DNA from: Gammaproteobacteria bacterium | GTDB lineage: Bacteria; Pseudomonadota; Gammaproteobacteria; DSM-19610 | NCBI GenBank assembly: GCA_011321775.1 | Contig: DROT01000207.1 | Coordinates: forward strand, 1-45,635 | Direction of reading: 5' to 3' | Length of the DNA stretch: 45,635 bases | In this document: piece after piece, positions 7,531 through 15,315 of the stretch | Position numbering within the stretch: position 1 is the first letter of the stretch | Layout: every line of letters begins with the position of its first letter | Notes under the pieces: model-generated | Database searches by the model: none | What the model was told of the DNA's origin: nothing | Seen by the model: the letters and a program-made list of their open reading frames with translations, nothing else | Made by a program: the position numbers and the translations under genes

Positions 7531-10230
7531 TCATACCTCGGGCGGCGGGTCGACCGGGGGGGATGCGTGGAGGCCGAAGCGCTGGATCTCCTCCAGGCTG
7601 ATGGCCACCAGGTGCGCTTCGCGGCGGCCGCAGATAGTCCGCTCGACGTCCTCGGACGCCAGGACGCCGGCGTGGCGGAGCTGGCGCTTGAGGACGCGGT
7701 CCGACTTGACCGGCAGAGCGTTCCACTTGTCCCGCAGCGCCATGCTATGGGCGATGTGATCCATGATGTGGCTCGTCCGGACACAGAGCACGTCCTCGCC
7801 GTCCTCCACTCCGAACAGATAGGGGTGCTTGTAGTGGCCGGCCGAGATCTCGCTCAGTAGGATCTCCAGGATCCAGACCCAGGGCTCACGGTCCGCGTTG
7901 GTCTCTGCGATGTGATCATTCATTTCCGCGACCACGTCCATGATGAAATCGCCCTGGTCGCGGTCGATCTCCGCGAAATCGCACAGCAGCCGCCAGGCCG
8001 TGAGCACGGCCGCGTAATTACCCGCCATGCGCTGGGCCCCGTCGTCGCTGCGAGATGCCCTGGAATGGTCCAGGCAATACTGGCGGGCCCGCTGGTAGAC
8101 GCTGAGCACCTGGCTACGGCTATGGTCAGCCAGAAACCGCAACCACTCGGCGACCGGGAACCGTGGCAAGTCCTCCGGCATCATCGGGCCCTTCCGACCC
8201 GTCAAGTCCGTGCGCACCACCTTTCCGAGCAAAGAGCGTACTGGCACATCCTCACCGGCCAGCAGCACGGGGGCGGCCAGCAGGTATTCGGTCATGTCCG
8301 ATCCGCGGCGGGTGACGGTGTGCTGGTAACTCTCCTGAAGCAGGCTCACCGCCTTGTCGATGACATCCTGCCTGCGGGCGGAAATTTCCTCCCAACCTAC
8401 CGGATGCGAAGTGTGCGCGATCGAAGTCAGCAGCCGGAACTCCGTCTGCAGGCTCTGGCCGGAAAACATTGTGAATGCGATGCTCCGCTCCAGGCGCTTG
8501 ATCAGGGTGGATTTCCCCATCCCCTTATCCGCCTGCATAATCAAGTGGGGCCAGAACCCCAGGAACGCTTTCAGGTGGCCTCCAAGGGACCATACCAGGG
8601 CCAGGCTGGCCGCATTTGCCCTGAACGTGCTCTGGTAGGCCTCGATGACCCTGCGTGCGTCCTGGATGCTTCCGGACGGGAACACCAGGTTGTGATAGGG
8701 GCACTGCTTGTCCGGATCAGTGAAGTAGCAGTCCGGCCCCTCGTTAACGATGGGGCGGCCATCGCGCCACGCCAGTCCGACAAAATTCACCGCATGGCAG
8801 GCGCCCAGATCGGCGCCGCGCTCCAGGATGTTGATCATGCGCAGGAACGCGCCCTGGTTGAACACAGGGCCGAACTTCTTCCACTGGTCGACGTTGTGCA
8901 GGCGCTCGTCCTCGAACACCCGGCGCAACAGCCTGTTGCCATGTCGTGGCGCCTGGACAGACACCGCGAACAGCGTGCGCGGCTGATTGTCATCCTCTCC
9001 TGTCATGGTGCTGGTGGCGCTGGCGATGGTCACACGCGAAATCCCAGCCACGCGGAACCCACACAGATCACCGTATTCCAGCTTCTCCTGCCCCATGTCA
9101 TCCTCCGTCCGCTTGGTGACGAAGGTCGTAAAGTCCTCCTTGGCCCGGTAGCGCCAGTATTGAGCATAGTCATGCCCGGGCAGGAATACCCGCGGCTTCC
9201 CATGGCCTTTGTCGTCCCCGCGCACACCTGGGATCACGTAGGGGTCTAGCCGCCGCAGCAGGTGGCGCAATTCCTCTGGCCCGACGTCCTCGAGGGCATC
9301 ATTAACGTCGTTCCATTCCCACTCGCCCTGGTCCACCAGGTGGGCGGCGATGTTGAGACCGGTCAGGCGCTCGTAGAGCCGCCAGGCCGCCTTGGCTCCT
9401 GGACAGTAGCCCGTCTTCTCGTTGGGCTCGTCATTGTCCATGCAGAGCACGACTTTCTTGCCCTGCAATATTCTGAGATCCACGTTTTCCGCGTTGCCTG
9501 TGCCGCGGATGGCCAGCGCGGCCACGCCAGGCATGGCGCAGCTCTCCACTGAGAGGGCGTTGATTGGCGATTCGACCAGGTAGACGGTATGGGCGCTCTT
9601 GAGCTGGTGAAGATCTGAGAACCAGGGGTAGCCCGCCCGCTCGCCTTGACATTGCGTCTTGGTCCCGCCATTCAGGTCGGGGTCGAGGTAGCGGAGATCG
9701 ACGGCCACGACGTGGCCAGGGTTGACGGTGCGGACGATGAAGGCAGCCGCGGGACCGCCGTGGCCATGCTGACCTGCCGGAACCTTGTCCGACGTCCAGG
9801 TGTTGAAGCCGACCGTCTTGCGCGAGATCGCGCGCCGCACGACCTCCTCCTCGATGCCCCGGCCGACCAGGTACTCGATGGCCTTCTCCGCCTCGGCCAG
9901 GCACCGCTCGGCGATGAACTCCGCGCGGGATTTCTGGCGCCGCTCGGGATCCTTGCGGTCCATCGGGATGCCGTACATCTCGTGCAGCCGTCGGACGGCC
10001 GTGCCGGCGTCGCAGCCTTCGACGTACATGACCAGGTCCACGCAGGTCCCGCCCTCGTCTGTCGAATGGTCTTTCCATCGCGTGCCATTTCGGTAGATGG
10101 ACAGGGAGGGGCTCTTGTCGTCATGGTGCGGGCTGCGATAGTTGCCGCGCCCTCCCGGTCGGGTGAGGCCGAGCTTTTCAGCCAGATCGTGGAGATCGAT
10201 CTGTTGCTTGAGTTCTTCTATGGAGGCCAC
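7531..10230 (-). CDS. Phage primase-helicase (Toprim plus P-loop ATPase)
   Basis: A roughly 899-aa replication protein. The N-terminus resembles a CHC2-type primase zinc domain (YRSPHHDDKSPSLSI, then DEGGTCVDLV), but the usual paired cysteines are missing. The Toprim fold follows, with the glutamate of VESPINALS near residue 220 and the DNDE acidic pair near 263. A P-loop, ADKGMGKST, near residue 567 marks the helicase or ATPase half. The chosen GTG start at 10230 has GGA at good spacing; a TTG at 10248 is an alternative. It lies beside the iteron region and probably primes and unwinds the phage origin. Confidence 0.85.
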   Translation of the reverse strand: MASIEELKQQIDLHDLAEKLGLTRPGGRGNYRSPHHDDKSPSLSIYRNGTRWKDHSTDEGGTCVDLVMYVEGCDAGTAVRRLHEMYGIPMDRKDPERRQKSRAEFIAERCLAEAEKAIEYLVGRGIEEEVVRRAISRKTVGFNTWTSDKVPAGQHGHGGPAAAFIVRTVNPGHVVAVDLRYLDPDLNGGTKTQCQGERAGYPWFSDLHQLKSAHTVYLVESPINALSVESCAMPGVAALAIRGTGNAENVDLRILQGKKVVLCMDNDEPNEKTGYCPGAKAAWRLYERLTGLNIAAHLVDQGEWEWNDVNDALEDVGPEELRHLLRRLDPYVIPGVRGDDKGHGKPRVFLPGHDYAQYWRYRAKEDFTTFVTKRTEDDMGQEKLEYGDLCGFRVAGISRVTIASATSTMTGEDDNQPRTLFAVSVQAPRHGNRLLRRVFEDERLHNVDQWKKFGPVFNQGAFLRMINILERGADLGACHAVNFVGLAWRDGRPIVNEGPDCYFTDPDKQCPYHNLVFPSGSIQDARRVIEAYQSTFRANAASLALVWSLGGHLKAFLGFWPHLIMQADKGMGKSTLIKRLERSIAFTMFSGQSLQTEFRLLTSIAHTSHPVGWEEISARRQDVIDKAVSLLQESYQHTVTRRGSDMTEYLLAAPVLLAGEDVPVRSLLGKVVRTDLTGRKGPMMPEDLPRFPVAEWLRFLADHSRSQVLSVYQRARQYCLDHSRASRSDDGAQRMAGNYAAVLTAWRLLCDFAEIDRDQGDFIMDVVAEMNDHIAETNADREPWVWILEILLSEISAGHYKHPYLFGVEDGEDVLCVRTSHIMDHIAHSMALRDKWNALPVKSDRVLKRQLRHAGVLASEDVERTICGRREAHLVAISLEEIQRFGLHASPPVDPPPEV

Positions 10231-10261
10231 TGCGGTTCCTATATGCAAATATGCAAAAACG

Positions 10262-10441
10262 TCAGTCGAGCTTGTATTTGTCGCGGCATGGGGCGCAGGC
10301 GCCGCCGATGAGGCGGCTGGTCCATTCTCCGCAGAGATCGCATTCGCCAGGAACGCCTTCCGGGATGTCGCCGCGCGCGGCTTCTATGGCGTCGTCCAGG
10401 AACTCATCGATGCGCTCCTGGGCCTTGTCTGCTTCGTCCAT
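10262..10441 (-). CDS. Mini TraR/DksA-type zinc-finger protein
   Basis: A 59-aa acidic protein with an N-terminal helix (DEADKAQERIDEFLDDAI) and a C4 zinc finger, CDLCGEWTSRLIGGACAPC. This is the short phage or plasmid form of DksA, which binds the secondary channel of RNA polymerase and changes promoter choice. The finger is slightly shorter than the canonical one. The ATG follows the preceding stop by one base, so it belongs to the early leftward operon. The RNA-polymerase role is inferred from family resemblance. Confidence 0.7.
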   Translation of the reverse strand: MDEADKAQERIDEFLDDAIEAARGDIPEGVPGECDLCGEWTSRLIGGACAPCRDKYKLD

Positions 10442-10442
10442 A

Positions 10443-10679
10443 TCACCACCCCCTGGTGCCTGTCCGGTCCGCTTCCGCGACCGCGTTGATTGCGTTGGCG
10501 ATGAGGCGGAGCCTGCGCTCGGCCGCGCGGCCGTTCACCTTGCGCCCCCTGGTGCGCCCCAGCGCCAGCCTCATCTCGCCCGGCAGCAGCCGCCAGTGCC
10601 GCCGGCAAAGGAGCTGGCCACGCGCAACCTGTTCTATGCAGCCGATGGCGCGGCACGTTTCATGCGCGCGGGCGGTCAT
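10443..10679 (-). CDS. Small Cys/His phage protein
   Basis: A 78-aa basic protein with a likely zinc site near its N-terminus (CRAIGC, then LLCRRHW) and an Arg-rich helical C-terminus. Small phage proteins with this CxxxxC and CxxH arrangement are common in early operons, but no function is recognised. Its start overlaps the preceding gene by four bases. Confidence 0.6.
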   Translation of the reverse strand: MTARAHETCRAIGCIEQVARGQLLCRRHWRLLPGEMRLALGRTRGRKVNGRAAERRLRLIANAINAVAEADRTGTRGW

Positions 10680-10912
10680 TTCTTCTGCTCCGGTAATGCT
10701 TCCAGCTCGCGCCCGCCTTCGAGAAATCTGGATGCGCTTATGCGCCCCGTGGCGCGCAGGAAATCCACCTCGACCTTGGCGCTGTTGATGATTGTCTGCG
10801 CGACGTCCGAGATGGCCCTGGCACGGTCCAGGTCCATGGGGTCGTCCTCGTCCTGCAAGGCCTCGATGGTGGCGAACAGGTGGTTCCTGAGATCATCGAT
10901 CTTGTTTTTCAT
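10676..10912 (-). CDS. Small phage protein, unknown
   Basis: A 78-aa mostly helical, charged protein starting MKNKIDDLRN. It overlaps the downstream gene by four bases and the upstream HNH gene by 20, so it is translated as part of the early operon. No domain is recognised. Confidence 0.65.
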   Translation of the reverse strand: MKNKIDDLRNHLFATIEALQDEDDPMDLDRARAISDVAQTIINSAKVEVDFLRATGRISASRFLEGGRELEALPEQKK

Positions 10913-11570
10913 GCCTGTGTCTCTCACGTCTTGTAATGTGCCGCTTGAGCACGCCCTTGAGTCTGCAGACCTCGGCGAGCTCCTCGGGCAGCCTGTGGAT
11001 GGAATTGCGCCGCATGTTCTCGGCGCGGGTGATGAGTTCGAGGTTTTCGAGCCGGATGTCGGACCGGTCGCCGTTTTTGAACACGACGATGTGGCCGTCC
11101 GGGACGGGGCCATGATGTTCTTCCCAGAGGATGGTGTGGACGGCCTTCCAGCGGCGCTGCGGCGGACCGTCCATCCGGATCTTGCGCTGGCGTATGCCGT
11201 CCTTGGTAATGCGCTCCGTGCCGAGCGGTTGCAGGCGTTCAGCGGCAATGCCGCCCAGGTGGCCCTTCTTGAACTGCATTTCTATTGATCTTCCACCTGC
11301 CTGAAAGCCCTTTTTCCCCTTGTTGTGCGGGATATTTCCTTTACGGAATCTCGTTGAACTGCCACGCTTGTCGCCTGGCTTCATGCGTCCGGATGCAGGG
11401 GTGGATAAGAATTCCGCGCTCTTTTTAAGGCCAAGCTTGTTTGCAATGCCGTAAATGCTCCTGATGCTCCGATCCATCCGCTTCGCGATGTCCGCCGTTC
11501 TGGTGTCCGGGTACAGCCGCTTCACGAGATCGATGTCCGCGTCCGTCCATTTCTTGCGCTGCCGTGTCAT
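10893..11570 (-). CDS. HNH homing-type endonuclease with helix-turn-helix
   Basis: A 225-aa protein. The N-terminus (WTDADIDLVKRLYPDTRTADIAKRM) is a Myb/HTH-like DNA-binding segment. The middle carries basic NUMOD-like motifs (FRKGNIPHNKGKKG). The C-terminus has an HNH_3-type nuclease core, HTILWEEHHGPVPDGHIVVF followed by NGDRSDIRLENLELIT. This is the layout of phage-borne free-standing HNH endonucleases, often selfish elements, although some assist packaging. ATG at 11570 was chosen over GTG at 11576. It interrupts an otherwise small-gene operon, suggesting later insertion. Confidence 0.8.
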   Translation of the reverse strand: MTRQRKKWTDADIDLVKRLYPDTRTADIAKRMDRSIRSIYGIANKLGLKKSAEFLSTPASGRMKPGDKRGSSTRFRKGNIPHNKGKKGFQAGGRSIEMQFKKGHLGGIAAERLQPLGTERITKDGIRQRKIRMDGPPQRRWKAVHTILWEEHHGPVPDGHIVVFKNGDRSDIRLENLELITRAENMRRNSIHRLPEELAEVCRLKGVLKRHITRRERHRHEKQDR

Positions 11571-11582
11571 GTTCACGCCCGA

Positions 11583-11993
11583 TTAGGCAGCGCTAGCTCT
11601 CTCAATCTGTTTATATGGACCATCCCGGCGGGACTGACGAAACGTTTCGCGCGCAAGATCAAGTACCGCTTCAACATCCAGGTGGACCTCACTCGCAATG
11701 TCATGAATACGCATGTACGCCTGTTGAACCGCCCAGCGTCGCCTCATATGCGCAGCTACACGGGTGCCGGTGATCGAATCTGTCACACACCAGAAACCGC
11801 GACACAGAGATCTGTGGACTACCAGGCCAAAACCGATATCCATTCCAACTATCCGAGGCGACACCATCTCTGCTGGCTCCACGATGAACATCCTGACTAT
11901 CTTTTTGTCTCCGACCATGACCATGATCCTCCAGTTGGTTGAAGCCCGTGACGTGGGCCAGACGGCATGGTCACCCGGGAGGAGGTCCGCCAC
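11583..11993 (-). CDS. Unrecognised early protein
   Basis: A 136-aa frame with a GTG start at 11993. The middle is hydrophobic-alternating, probably beta-rich (RIMVMVGDKKIVRMFIVE), and the C-terminal third is helical. No family is recognised. Base use looks less GC-rich than its neighbours. The start is uncertain because no good ribosome binding site is visible. Confidence 0.5.
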   Translation of the reverse strand: MADLLPGDHAVWPTSRASTNWRIMVMVGDKKIVRMFIVEPAEMVSPRIVGMDIGFGLVVHRSLCRGFWCVTDSITGTRVAAHMRRRWAVQQAYMRIHDIASEVHLDVEAVLDLARETFRQSRRDGPYKQIERASAA

Positions 11994-12058
11994 ATGGGCC
12001 CGGGCCCCTGCTGCCGGTGTTACTCATTGCGCCACCGCCGGCTGGGCGCTGGGGCAGG

Positions 12059-12322
12059 TCACTCGATGACCATGTGGATGTCCGCATCGAACATCCGTAC
12101 AGCCTCTTGCATGGCGTCCGACTGGATCAGGTCCGCCAGGTCCGGCCGGCTGCGCTGGATGCACTGCCAGACGAGACCGGCCATGACGCGATCCTCCCGC
12201 CTCAGCCTGGAAAGGTTGAGCAGCCGCTCGCGCCGCGCATGTACGACGCGCAGCCCGGAGATGTTCCAGAACTGGCGCTCTTCCTGCTGTTCGAACTGCG
12301 CGTTCACTGAAACCGGCCCCAC
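12059..12322 (-). CDS. Unrecognised early protein
   Basis: An 87-aa helical, charged protein (RRERLLNLSRLRREDRVMAG) with a GTG start at 12322; a second GTG at 12307 is possible. It follows the small membrane-protein gene by 21 bases in the same operon. Function unknown. Confidence 0.5.
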   Translation of the reverse strand: MGPVSVNAQFEQQEERQFWNISGLRVVHARRERLLNLSRLRREDRVMAGLVWQCIQRSRPDLADLIQSDAMQEAVRMFDADIHMVIE

Positions 12323-12343
12323 GAGGCTCGCCAGGAGACGAGA

Positions 12344-12586
12344 TCAGCCGCGCACGAAGGGTTTGGGCTGGCTGAACCGGATCGCGCCCCTGCGGGCACG
12401 ATATTTGGGCAGAGCCACCAGCGGCAGGAGCACGGGCCAGAAAGCGGCCATCAGCCAGGGCCGGAGGGCGCTCTCGCCGATCCAGCGGGTCACGCGGCCG
12501 GTGAGCGTATCCACCAGGACCATCAGCCCGAGTCCCGCCGGGAGATAGGCGATGCCATAGGTAAATCCGAGGGTGAAGTGGTCCAT
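12344..12586 (-). CDS. Small membrane protein
   Basis: An 80-aa protein with two hydrophobic stretches (GIAYLPAGLGLMVLVDTL and LMAAFWPVLLPLVALP) and a basic C-terminus. A clear AGGAGG lies before the ATG. It probably inserts in the inner membrane. Its place in the early operon does not reveal a role. Confidence 0.6.
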   Translation of the reverse strand: MDHFTLGFTYGIAYLPAGLGLMVLVDTLTGRVTRWIGESALRPWLMAAFWPVLLPLVALPKYRARRGAIRFSQPKPFVRG

Positions 12587-12594
12587 GTCTCCTC

Positions 12595-12825
12595 CTATGC
12601 TGCGATGTCCTTGTACAGGGCCTTGAGCCCGGGAATGGCGTGCTCCGTGCACACCCACTTGAGCATCATCGCGTCGTCGGCCAGGTCGAACTGGCCCATG
12701 ATCCTGCAGACCATGGCCAGGGTGCTGAAACCGTCCGCCGCCCTGATCCAATGGTGCGGCTCGCCGCCTCTGGCGCCCGCGCCGTGGATGATCTTCGCTG
12801 CCAAATCGAATTCGTGTCGTTTCAT
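12595..12825 (-). CDS. Unrecognised early protein
   Basis: A 76-aa mixed-charge protein starting MKRHEFDLAAKII. It overlaps the upstream tyrosine recombinase by four bases (ATGA), so the two are translationally coupled. It could be an accessory factor for that recombinase, but nothing in the sequence proves this. Confidence 0.6.
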   Translation of the reverse strand: MKRHEFDLAAKIIHGAGARGGEPHHWIRAADGFSTLAMVCRIMGQFDLADDAMMLKWVCTEHAIPGLKALYKDIAA

Positions 12826-13424
12826 GACGCTTCCTCCATTGCTCGCTCGATGTCGTCTCGGTCCGGCCAGGTGTAGACCGCGGTGCTGACGATGCTGGTG
12901 TGGCCCAAGGCGTGCTGGACGATGGCGCGGGGGTCGCGGGCGGTGCTGCGCTCGATGATGCGCTTGGCCAGCGTGTGCCGGAACCAGTGCGGCGAGGCCT
13001 GCACGCCCAGGTCCGCGCGGGCGCACCACATCCGCATCCGCGCCTGGTAGCTGCGGATGCTCATGCCGCGGTGGTTGCGGCTCATGACCAGCGGGGCCTC
13101 CGGGGTCTGCGGATGGCCGAGTTCGCGGCGGATGCGCAGCAGGTCGCGCAGGGCGGCCTCGGCCTTGCGGTTCAGCGGCACCTGGTAGCCGCGGCCGCCC
13201 TTGGCGGCCTCCGCCCGCACCCGGAACCTGTGGGCGCGCAGCGCCTCCTGGGCGTCCTCGACCGTGAGGGCTGCCAGGGATCCCACCCGCAGCCCGGTGT
13301 GGCGCATCAGCCGCATCCAGGCGTGGTCGCGGCGCGCGAGGGGGTCGCCGTACTTGGCCACGCAGGCCAGCAGCCGGCGCTCCTCGTGCGATCTGAGGTA
13401 CCTTTCGAACACTTGTCTGCTCAT
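12822..13424 (-). CDS. Compact tyrosine recombinase, catalytic domain only
   Basis: At 200 aa it is much shorter than phage integrases of 300-400 aa and consists almost entirely of the catalytic domain. Active-site elements are present: Arg in HTGLRVGSL, a Lys-rich strand KGGRGYQV, HxxR in SPHWFRHT, His in ALGHTSIVST and Tyr in AVYTWPD. The core-binding domain is reduced to about 30 residues. It resembles other short tyrosine recombinases found inside phage early operons. It is the third recombinase of this phage, and its substrate is unknown. Confidence 0.85.
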   Translation of the reverse strand: MSRQVFERYLRSHEERRLLACVAKYGDPLARRDHAWMRLMRHTGLRVGSLAALTVEDAQEALRAHRFRVRAEAAKGGRGYQVPLNRKAEAALRDLLRIRRELGHPQTPEAPLVMSRNHRGMSIRSYQARMRMWCARADLGVQASPHWFRHTLAKRIIERSTARDPRAIVQHALGHTSIVSTAVYTWPDRDDIERAMEEAS

Positions 13425-13425
13425 G

Positions 13426-13719
13426 TCATGCCTCCTGTGTTTCCGCCGGCCGCCAGGCCAGCTCGACCAGAATCCGCTGCGGGCAGCCGTAGCGGTTCAA
13501 CGTGTAGGCCCTGTAGGCGCCGTGGACCTGCAGTGACGAGACCCGCTTCGATAGAAGAACGTTGAACTCGTAGCAGTCGTCCACGCGGTCCACGAGGGCC
13601 AGGGCGGTCAGCCCGCGCATCACCACGCAAGGCACCCCGGGGTCCAGCCAGATCCGGGTCCGTGCTGTCCCTTCGGGCAGCGCCGGTTGACCCGTCACGA
13701 GGTGAAATATTTCCGCCAT
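13426..13719 (-). CDS. Unrecognised early protein
   Basis: A 97-aa, probably beta-rich protein preceded by GGAGG before the ATG. It ends one base before the tyrosine recombinase start, suggesting coupling. No family is recognised. Confidence 0.6.
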   Translation of the reverse strand: MAEIFHLVTGQPALPEGTARTRIWLDPGVPCVVMRGLTALALVDRVDDCYEFNVLLSKRVSSLQVHGAYRAYTLNRYGCPQRILVELAWRPAETQEA

Positions 13720-13880
13720 GGCCGCCTCCTCGGTCCTCTCTGCTGCGCCTCCGCCACCCGCGCCAGGCAGCGGCGCAGCGCCTCGTATTCCATCGCCTGG
13801 TCCAGCGTCACGCGGTCCGCCAGCCCGGGCACGGCGCGGTATGCCCGCGCCAGAACGTCGTAGTTACGCGGTGGTTTCAC
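13695..13880 (-). CDS. Small helical early protein
   Basis: A 61-aa basic protein with a GTG start at 13880 (KPPRNYDVLARAYRAVP). It overlaps both neighbours, by 17 and 25 bases. The longer upstream frame merely shadows the preceding gene. Function unknown. Confidence 0.5.
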   Translation of the reverse strand: MKPPRNYDVLARAYRAVPGLADRVTLDQAMEYEALRRCLARVAEAQQRGPRRRPWRKYFTS

Positions 13881-14109
13881 CTGAACCCAATTCCTGCAAT
13901 TCGCAGAAAATCGTCTTGCCTTCGAGCACCCCGGCAAACCACGCATCGGCCTCGGCAGTACCCATTTCGTATGGCATGGCTGTCTGCAGTGACTTCAGCT
14001 CTCCGAGGTGGTAGCGGAGCGCATCGAGCACGCCCGCTTTGTACGGCTCTGAACGGGGATCACGCGGACGGTTGAACGCATCCTCAAAGATCTCTTGCGC
14101 TAGACTCAT
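13864..14109 (-). CDS. Unrecognised early protein
   Basis: An 81-aa acidic helical protein (MSLAQEIFEDAFNRPRDPRS) with an ATGA overlap to the upstream gene. It contains a C-terminal acidic tail. No family is recognised; the overlapping arrangement supports real translation. Confidence 0.6.
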   Translation of the reverse strand: MSLAQEIFEDAFNRPRDPRSEPYKAGVLDALRYHLGELKSLQTAMPYEMGTAEADAWFAGVLEGKTIFCELQELGSGETTA

Positions 14110-14312
14110 GCTTCACCCTCCTCTATTCGATCGCCGGCGGCTTCCGCCTCTGGCCTGTTGTCTCCATATTCATTGACCGACCTCCTGTGCCGCACGAAGG
14201 CGGCCAGCAGCTCGTCGCGGAATGTGTGGTAGATCTCGTGCCCGGGCACCTGGACCTCGGCGCCTTCGGGCACCTGCTCCTCGATGACTACCCGCCGCCA
14301 CCGCCTAGCCAT
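14106..14312 (-). CDS. Unrecognised early protein
   Basis: A 68-aa charged protein beginning MARRWRRVVIEEQVPEG and ending in a Glu-rich tail. Its ATG overlaps the preceding stop by eight bases. Function unknown. Confidence 0.55.
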   Translation of the reverse strand: MARRWRRVVIEEQVPEGAEVQVPGHEIYHTFRDELLAAFVRHRRSVNEYGDNRPEAEAAGDRIEEGEA

Positions 14313-14451
14313 GACGGCGGCCTCCCACGGCCGCTGAGGCGAGCCACAGCGGACACAACGCCACCATGGCCAGAGCCGCGGCCGCGGCCATGGTCACGCA
14401 GACCAGGCACCAGCCGCCGGCTGCGAGTGTTCTTCCAATCAGCTCAGTCAT
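14305..14451 (-). CDS. Small single-TM protein
   Basis: A 48-aa peptide with one or two hydrophobic helices rich in Ala, Leu and Val (AAGGWCLVCVTMAAAAALAMV) and a basic tail, GGRRHG. It overlaps the CII-like gene by eight bases. It is likely an inner-membrane peptide of unknown function. Confidence 0.55.
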   Translation of the reverse strand: MTELIGRTLAAGGWCLVCVTMAAAAALAMVALCPLWLASAAVGGRRHG

Positions 14452-14893
14452 TTGCCAGCACCTCCAGCCGCTTGAGCAGCTCCAGTTGTGCGTTGATCGC
14501 CTCGAACATCTCCTCTCGGATCGAGCGATACTCCGCCCGGTCGATGACGCCATCTGCGAAGGCCTCGACCAGCTCGGCGGCCACGTCGCCCAGCTCCTTG
14601 TTCATCGTTGCGTAGCTGCTCAGCAGGTCGACGTCGGTCACGCCGCTGAGGTCCGACAGCCGGATACAGGCGTGCTGCGTCTCGCGCGCCAGGGCGTGGA
14701 GGATGCGGTAGTCGCCCGAGACCAGCATGATGGCCAGGGCCTCGGAGACCGACAGGTGGTGGGTTTCACAGGCCGGGTCGGCCTTGTTCTGAAGCGTTCC
14801 AGGACGGACAGAGAGATGGGCTGAGAGGGCTTTTGCCCCCCCTCGGAAGTCATGGACGGTCTTGTAGATCGCCAAATCCAGATCGGATAGCAC
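14444..14893 (-). CDS. Phage CII/CP76-type regulatory protein
   Basis: A 149-aa protein of the type annotated as phage regulatory protein CII (CP76 family). The N-terminal half (IYKTVHDFRGGAKALSAHL) is a predicted helix-turn-helix used in the lysis-lysogeny decision or early activation. The motif ALAIMLVSGDYRILHALA is typical of the family's middle. The GTG start at 14893 has GGAGG seven bases upstream. It is the second gene of the leftward early operon after the RHH regulator, matching a CII-like position. Confidence 0.75.
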   Translation of the reverse strand: MLSDLDLAIYKTVHDFRGGAKALSAHLSVRPGTLQNKADPACETHHLSVSEALAIMLVSGDYRILHALARETQHACIRLSDLSGVTDVDLLSSYATMNKELGDVAAELVEAFADGVIDRAEYRSIREEMFEAINAQLELLKRLEVLAND

Positions 14894-14987
14894 GTGGATT
14901 TCCTCCGTTTTCCACTACAAATTGCTGGAGGTACTGGCTATCCTCTCTGTCGAGGTGAAACGGCAGACCCAAGCCAGTAGCCTCACC

Positions 14988-15019
14988 GCCCCTGCGGGTG
15001 TTGCAGCACCCGCAGGGGC
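14988..15019. repeat. Perfect 13-bp hairpin between RHH and CII-like genes
   Basis: GCCCCTGCGGGTG (14988-15000) pairs exactly with CACCCGCAGGGGC (15007-15019) across a six-base loop. No T-run follows in the minus direction, so it may be an attenuator, antitermination target or mRNA-stability element rather than a simple terminator. Confidence 0.65.
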
Positions 15020-15028
15020 ACTTAACTT

Positions 15029-15205
15029 TTATGCCGTGGAGTCGCGCAACGCTCGTTCGATGTACAGCGCAGCCTGTCCGCTGACGCTGCGGCGCTCTCG
15101 GCGCGCAATCACGGCCAGTTTCTTTTTGGTGCGCTCTGAGACTCGCACAGCGATCGTTTCCTTCTGGTTGATAGACCTACGGTCTTTGTCTCTTTTCTCT
15201 CTCAT
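15029..15205 (-). CDS. Ribbon-helix-helix (Arc/MetJ-type) regulator
   Basis: A 58-aa basic protein with the RHH pattern: beta strand ETIAVRVSER, then helices KKKLAVIARRERR and SGQAALYIERALRD. It is the first gene of the leftward operon and is divergent from the repressor, so it takes the place of Cro in the switch. ATG at 15205 has TAGGAAG upstream. It probably binds DNA as a dimer, perhaps at the intergenic operators. The longer upstream frame is rejected because it would cover the promoter. Confidence 0.75.
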   Translation of the reverse strand: MREKRDKDRRSINQKETIAVRVSERTKKKLAVIARRERRSVSGQAALYIERALRDSTA

Positions 15206-15262
15206 GGGCTTCCTATGGTGTAATATGTGGTAACTATTCCTAACCATTTTCACGATATAGGG

Positions 15263-15291
15263 AAGATATTCACGGTTTCGTGAATTGTCAA
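15263..15291 (-). promoter_or_regulatory. Leftward early promoter with an operator in its spacer
   Basis: On the minus strand TTGACA (15291-15286) and TATCTT (15268-15263) are 17 bases apart. The palindrome at 15269-15284 fills the spacer almost exactly, so a bound repressor would block RNA polymerase. Transcription would start near 15256 and give a leader of about 50 bases before the RHH gene. Confidence 0.8.
15269..15284. promoter_or_regulatory. Operator 1, perfect palindrome
   Basis: TTCACGGTTTCGTGAA has six-base arms around four central bases. It lies inside the leftward promoter. Its TTCA-N8-TGAA frame recurs at 15300, and with one mismatch (GGAA) at 15249-15264. Confidence 0.75.
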
Positions 15292-15299
15292 CCCTTTTT

Positions 15300-15315
15300 T
15301 TCATTTTTCCATGAA
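15300..15315. promoter_or_regulatory. Operator 2, overlapping the repressor start codon
   Basis: TTCATTTTTCCATGAA matches TTCA-N8-TGAA and lies 31 bases (about three helical turns) from operator 1. It covers the ATG at 15311, so binding here would repress the repressor gene itself. Confidence 0.65.

Noticed and set aside
7001-7726. Minus-strand frame across the origin-like region
   Set aside because: The product is low-complexity with no motif, crosses the iterons and overlaps the end of the primase-helicase; base composition is non-coding.
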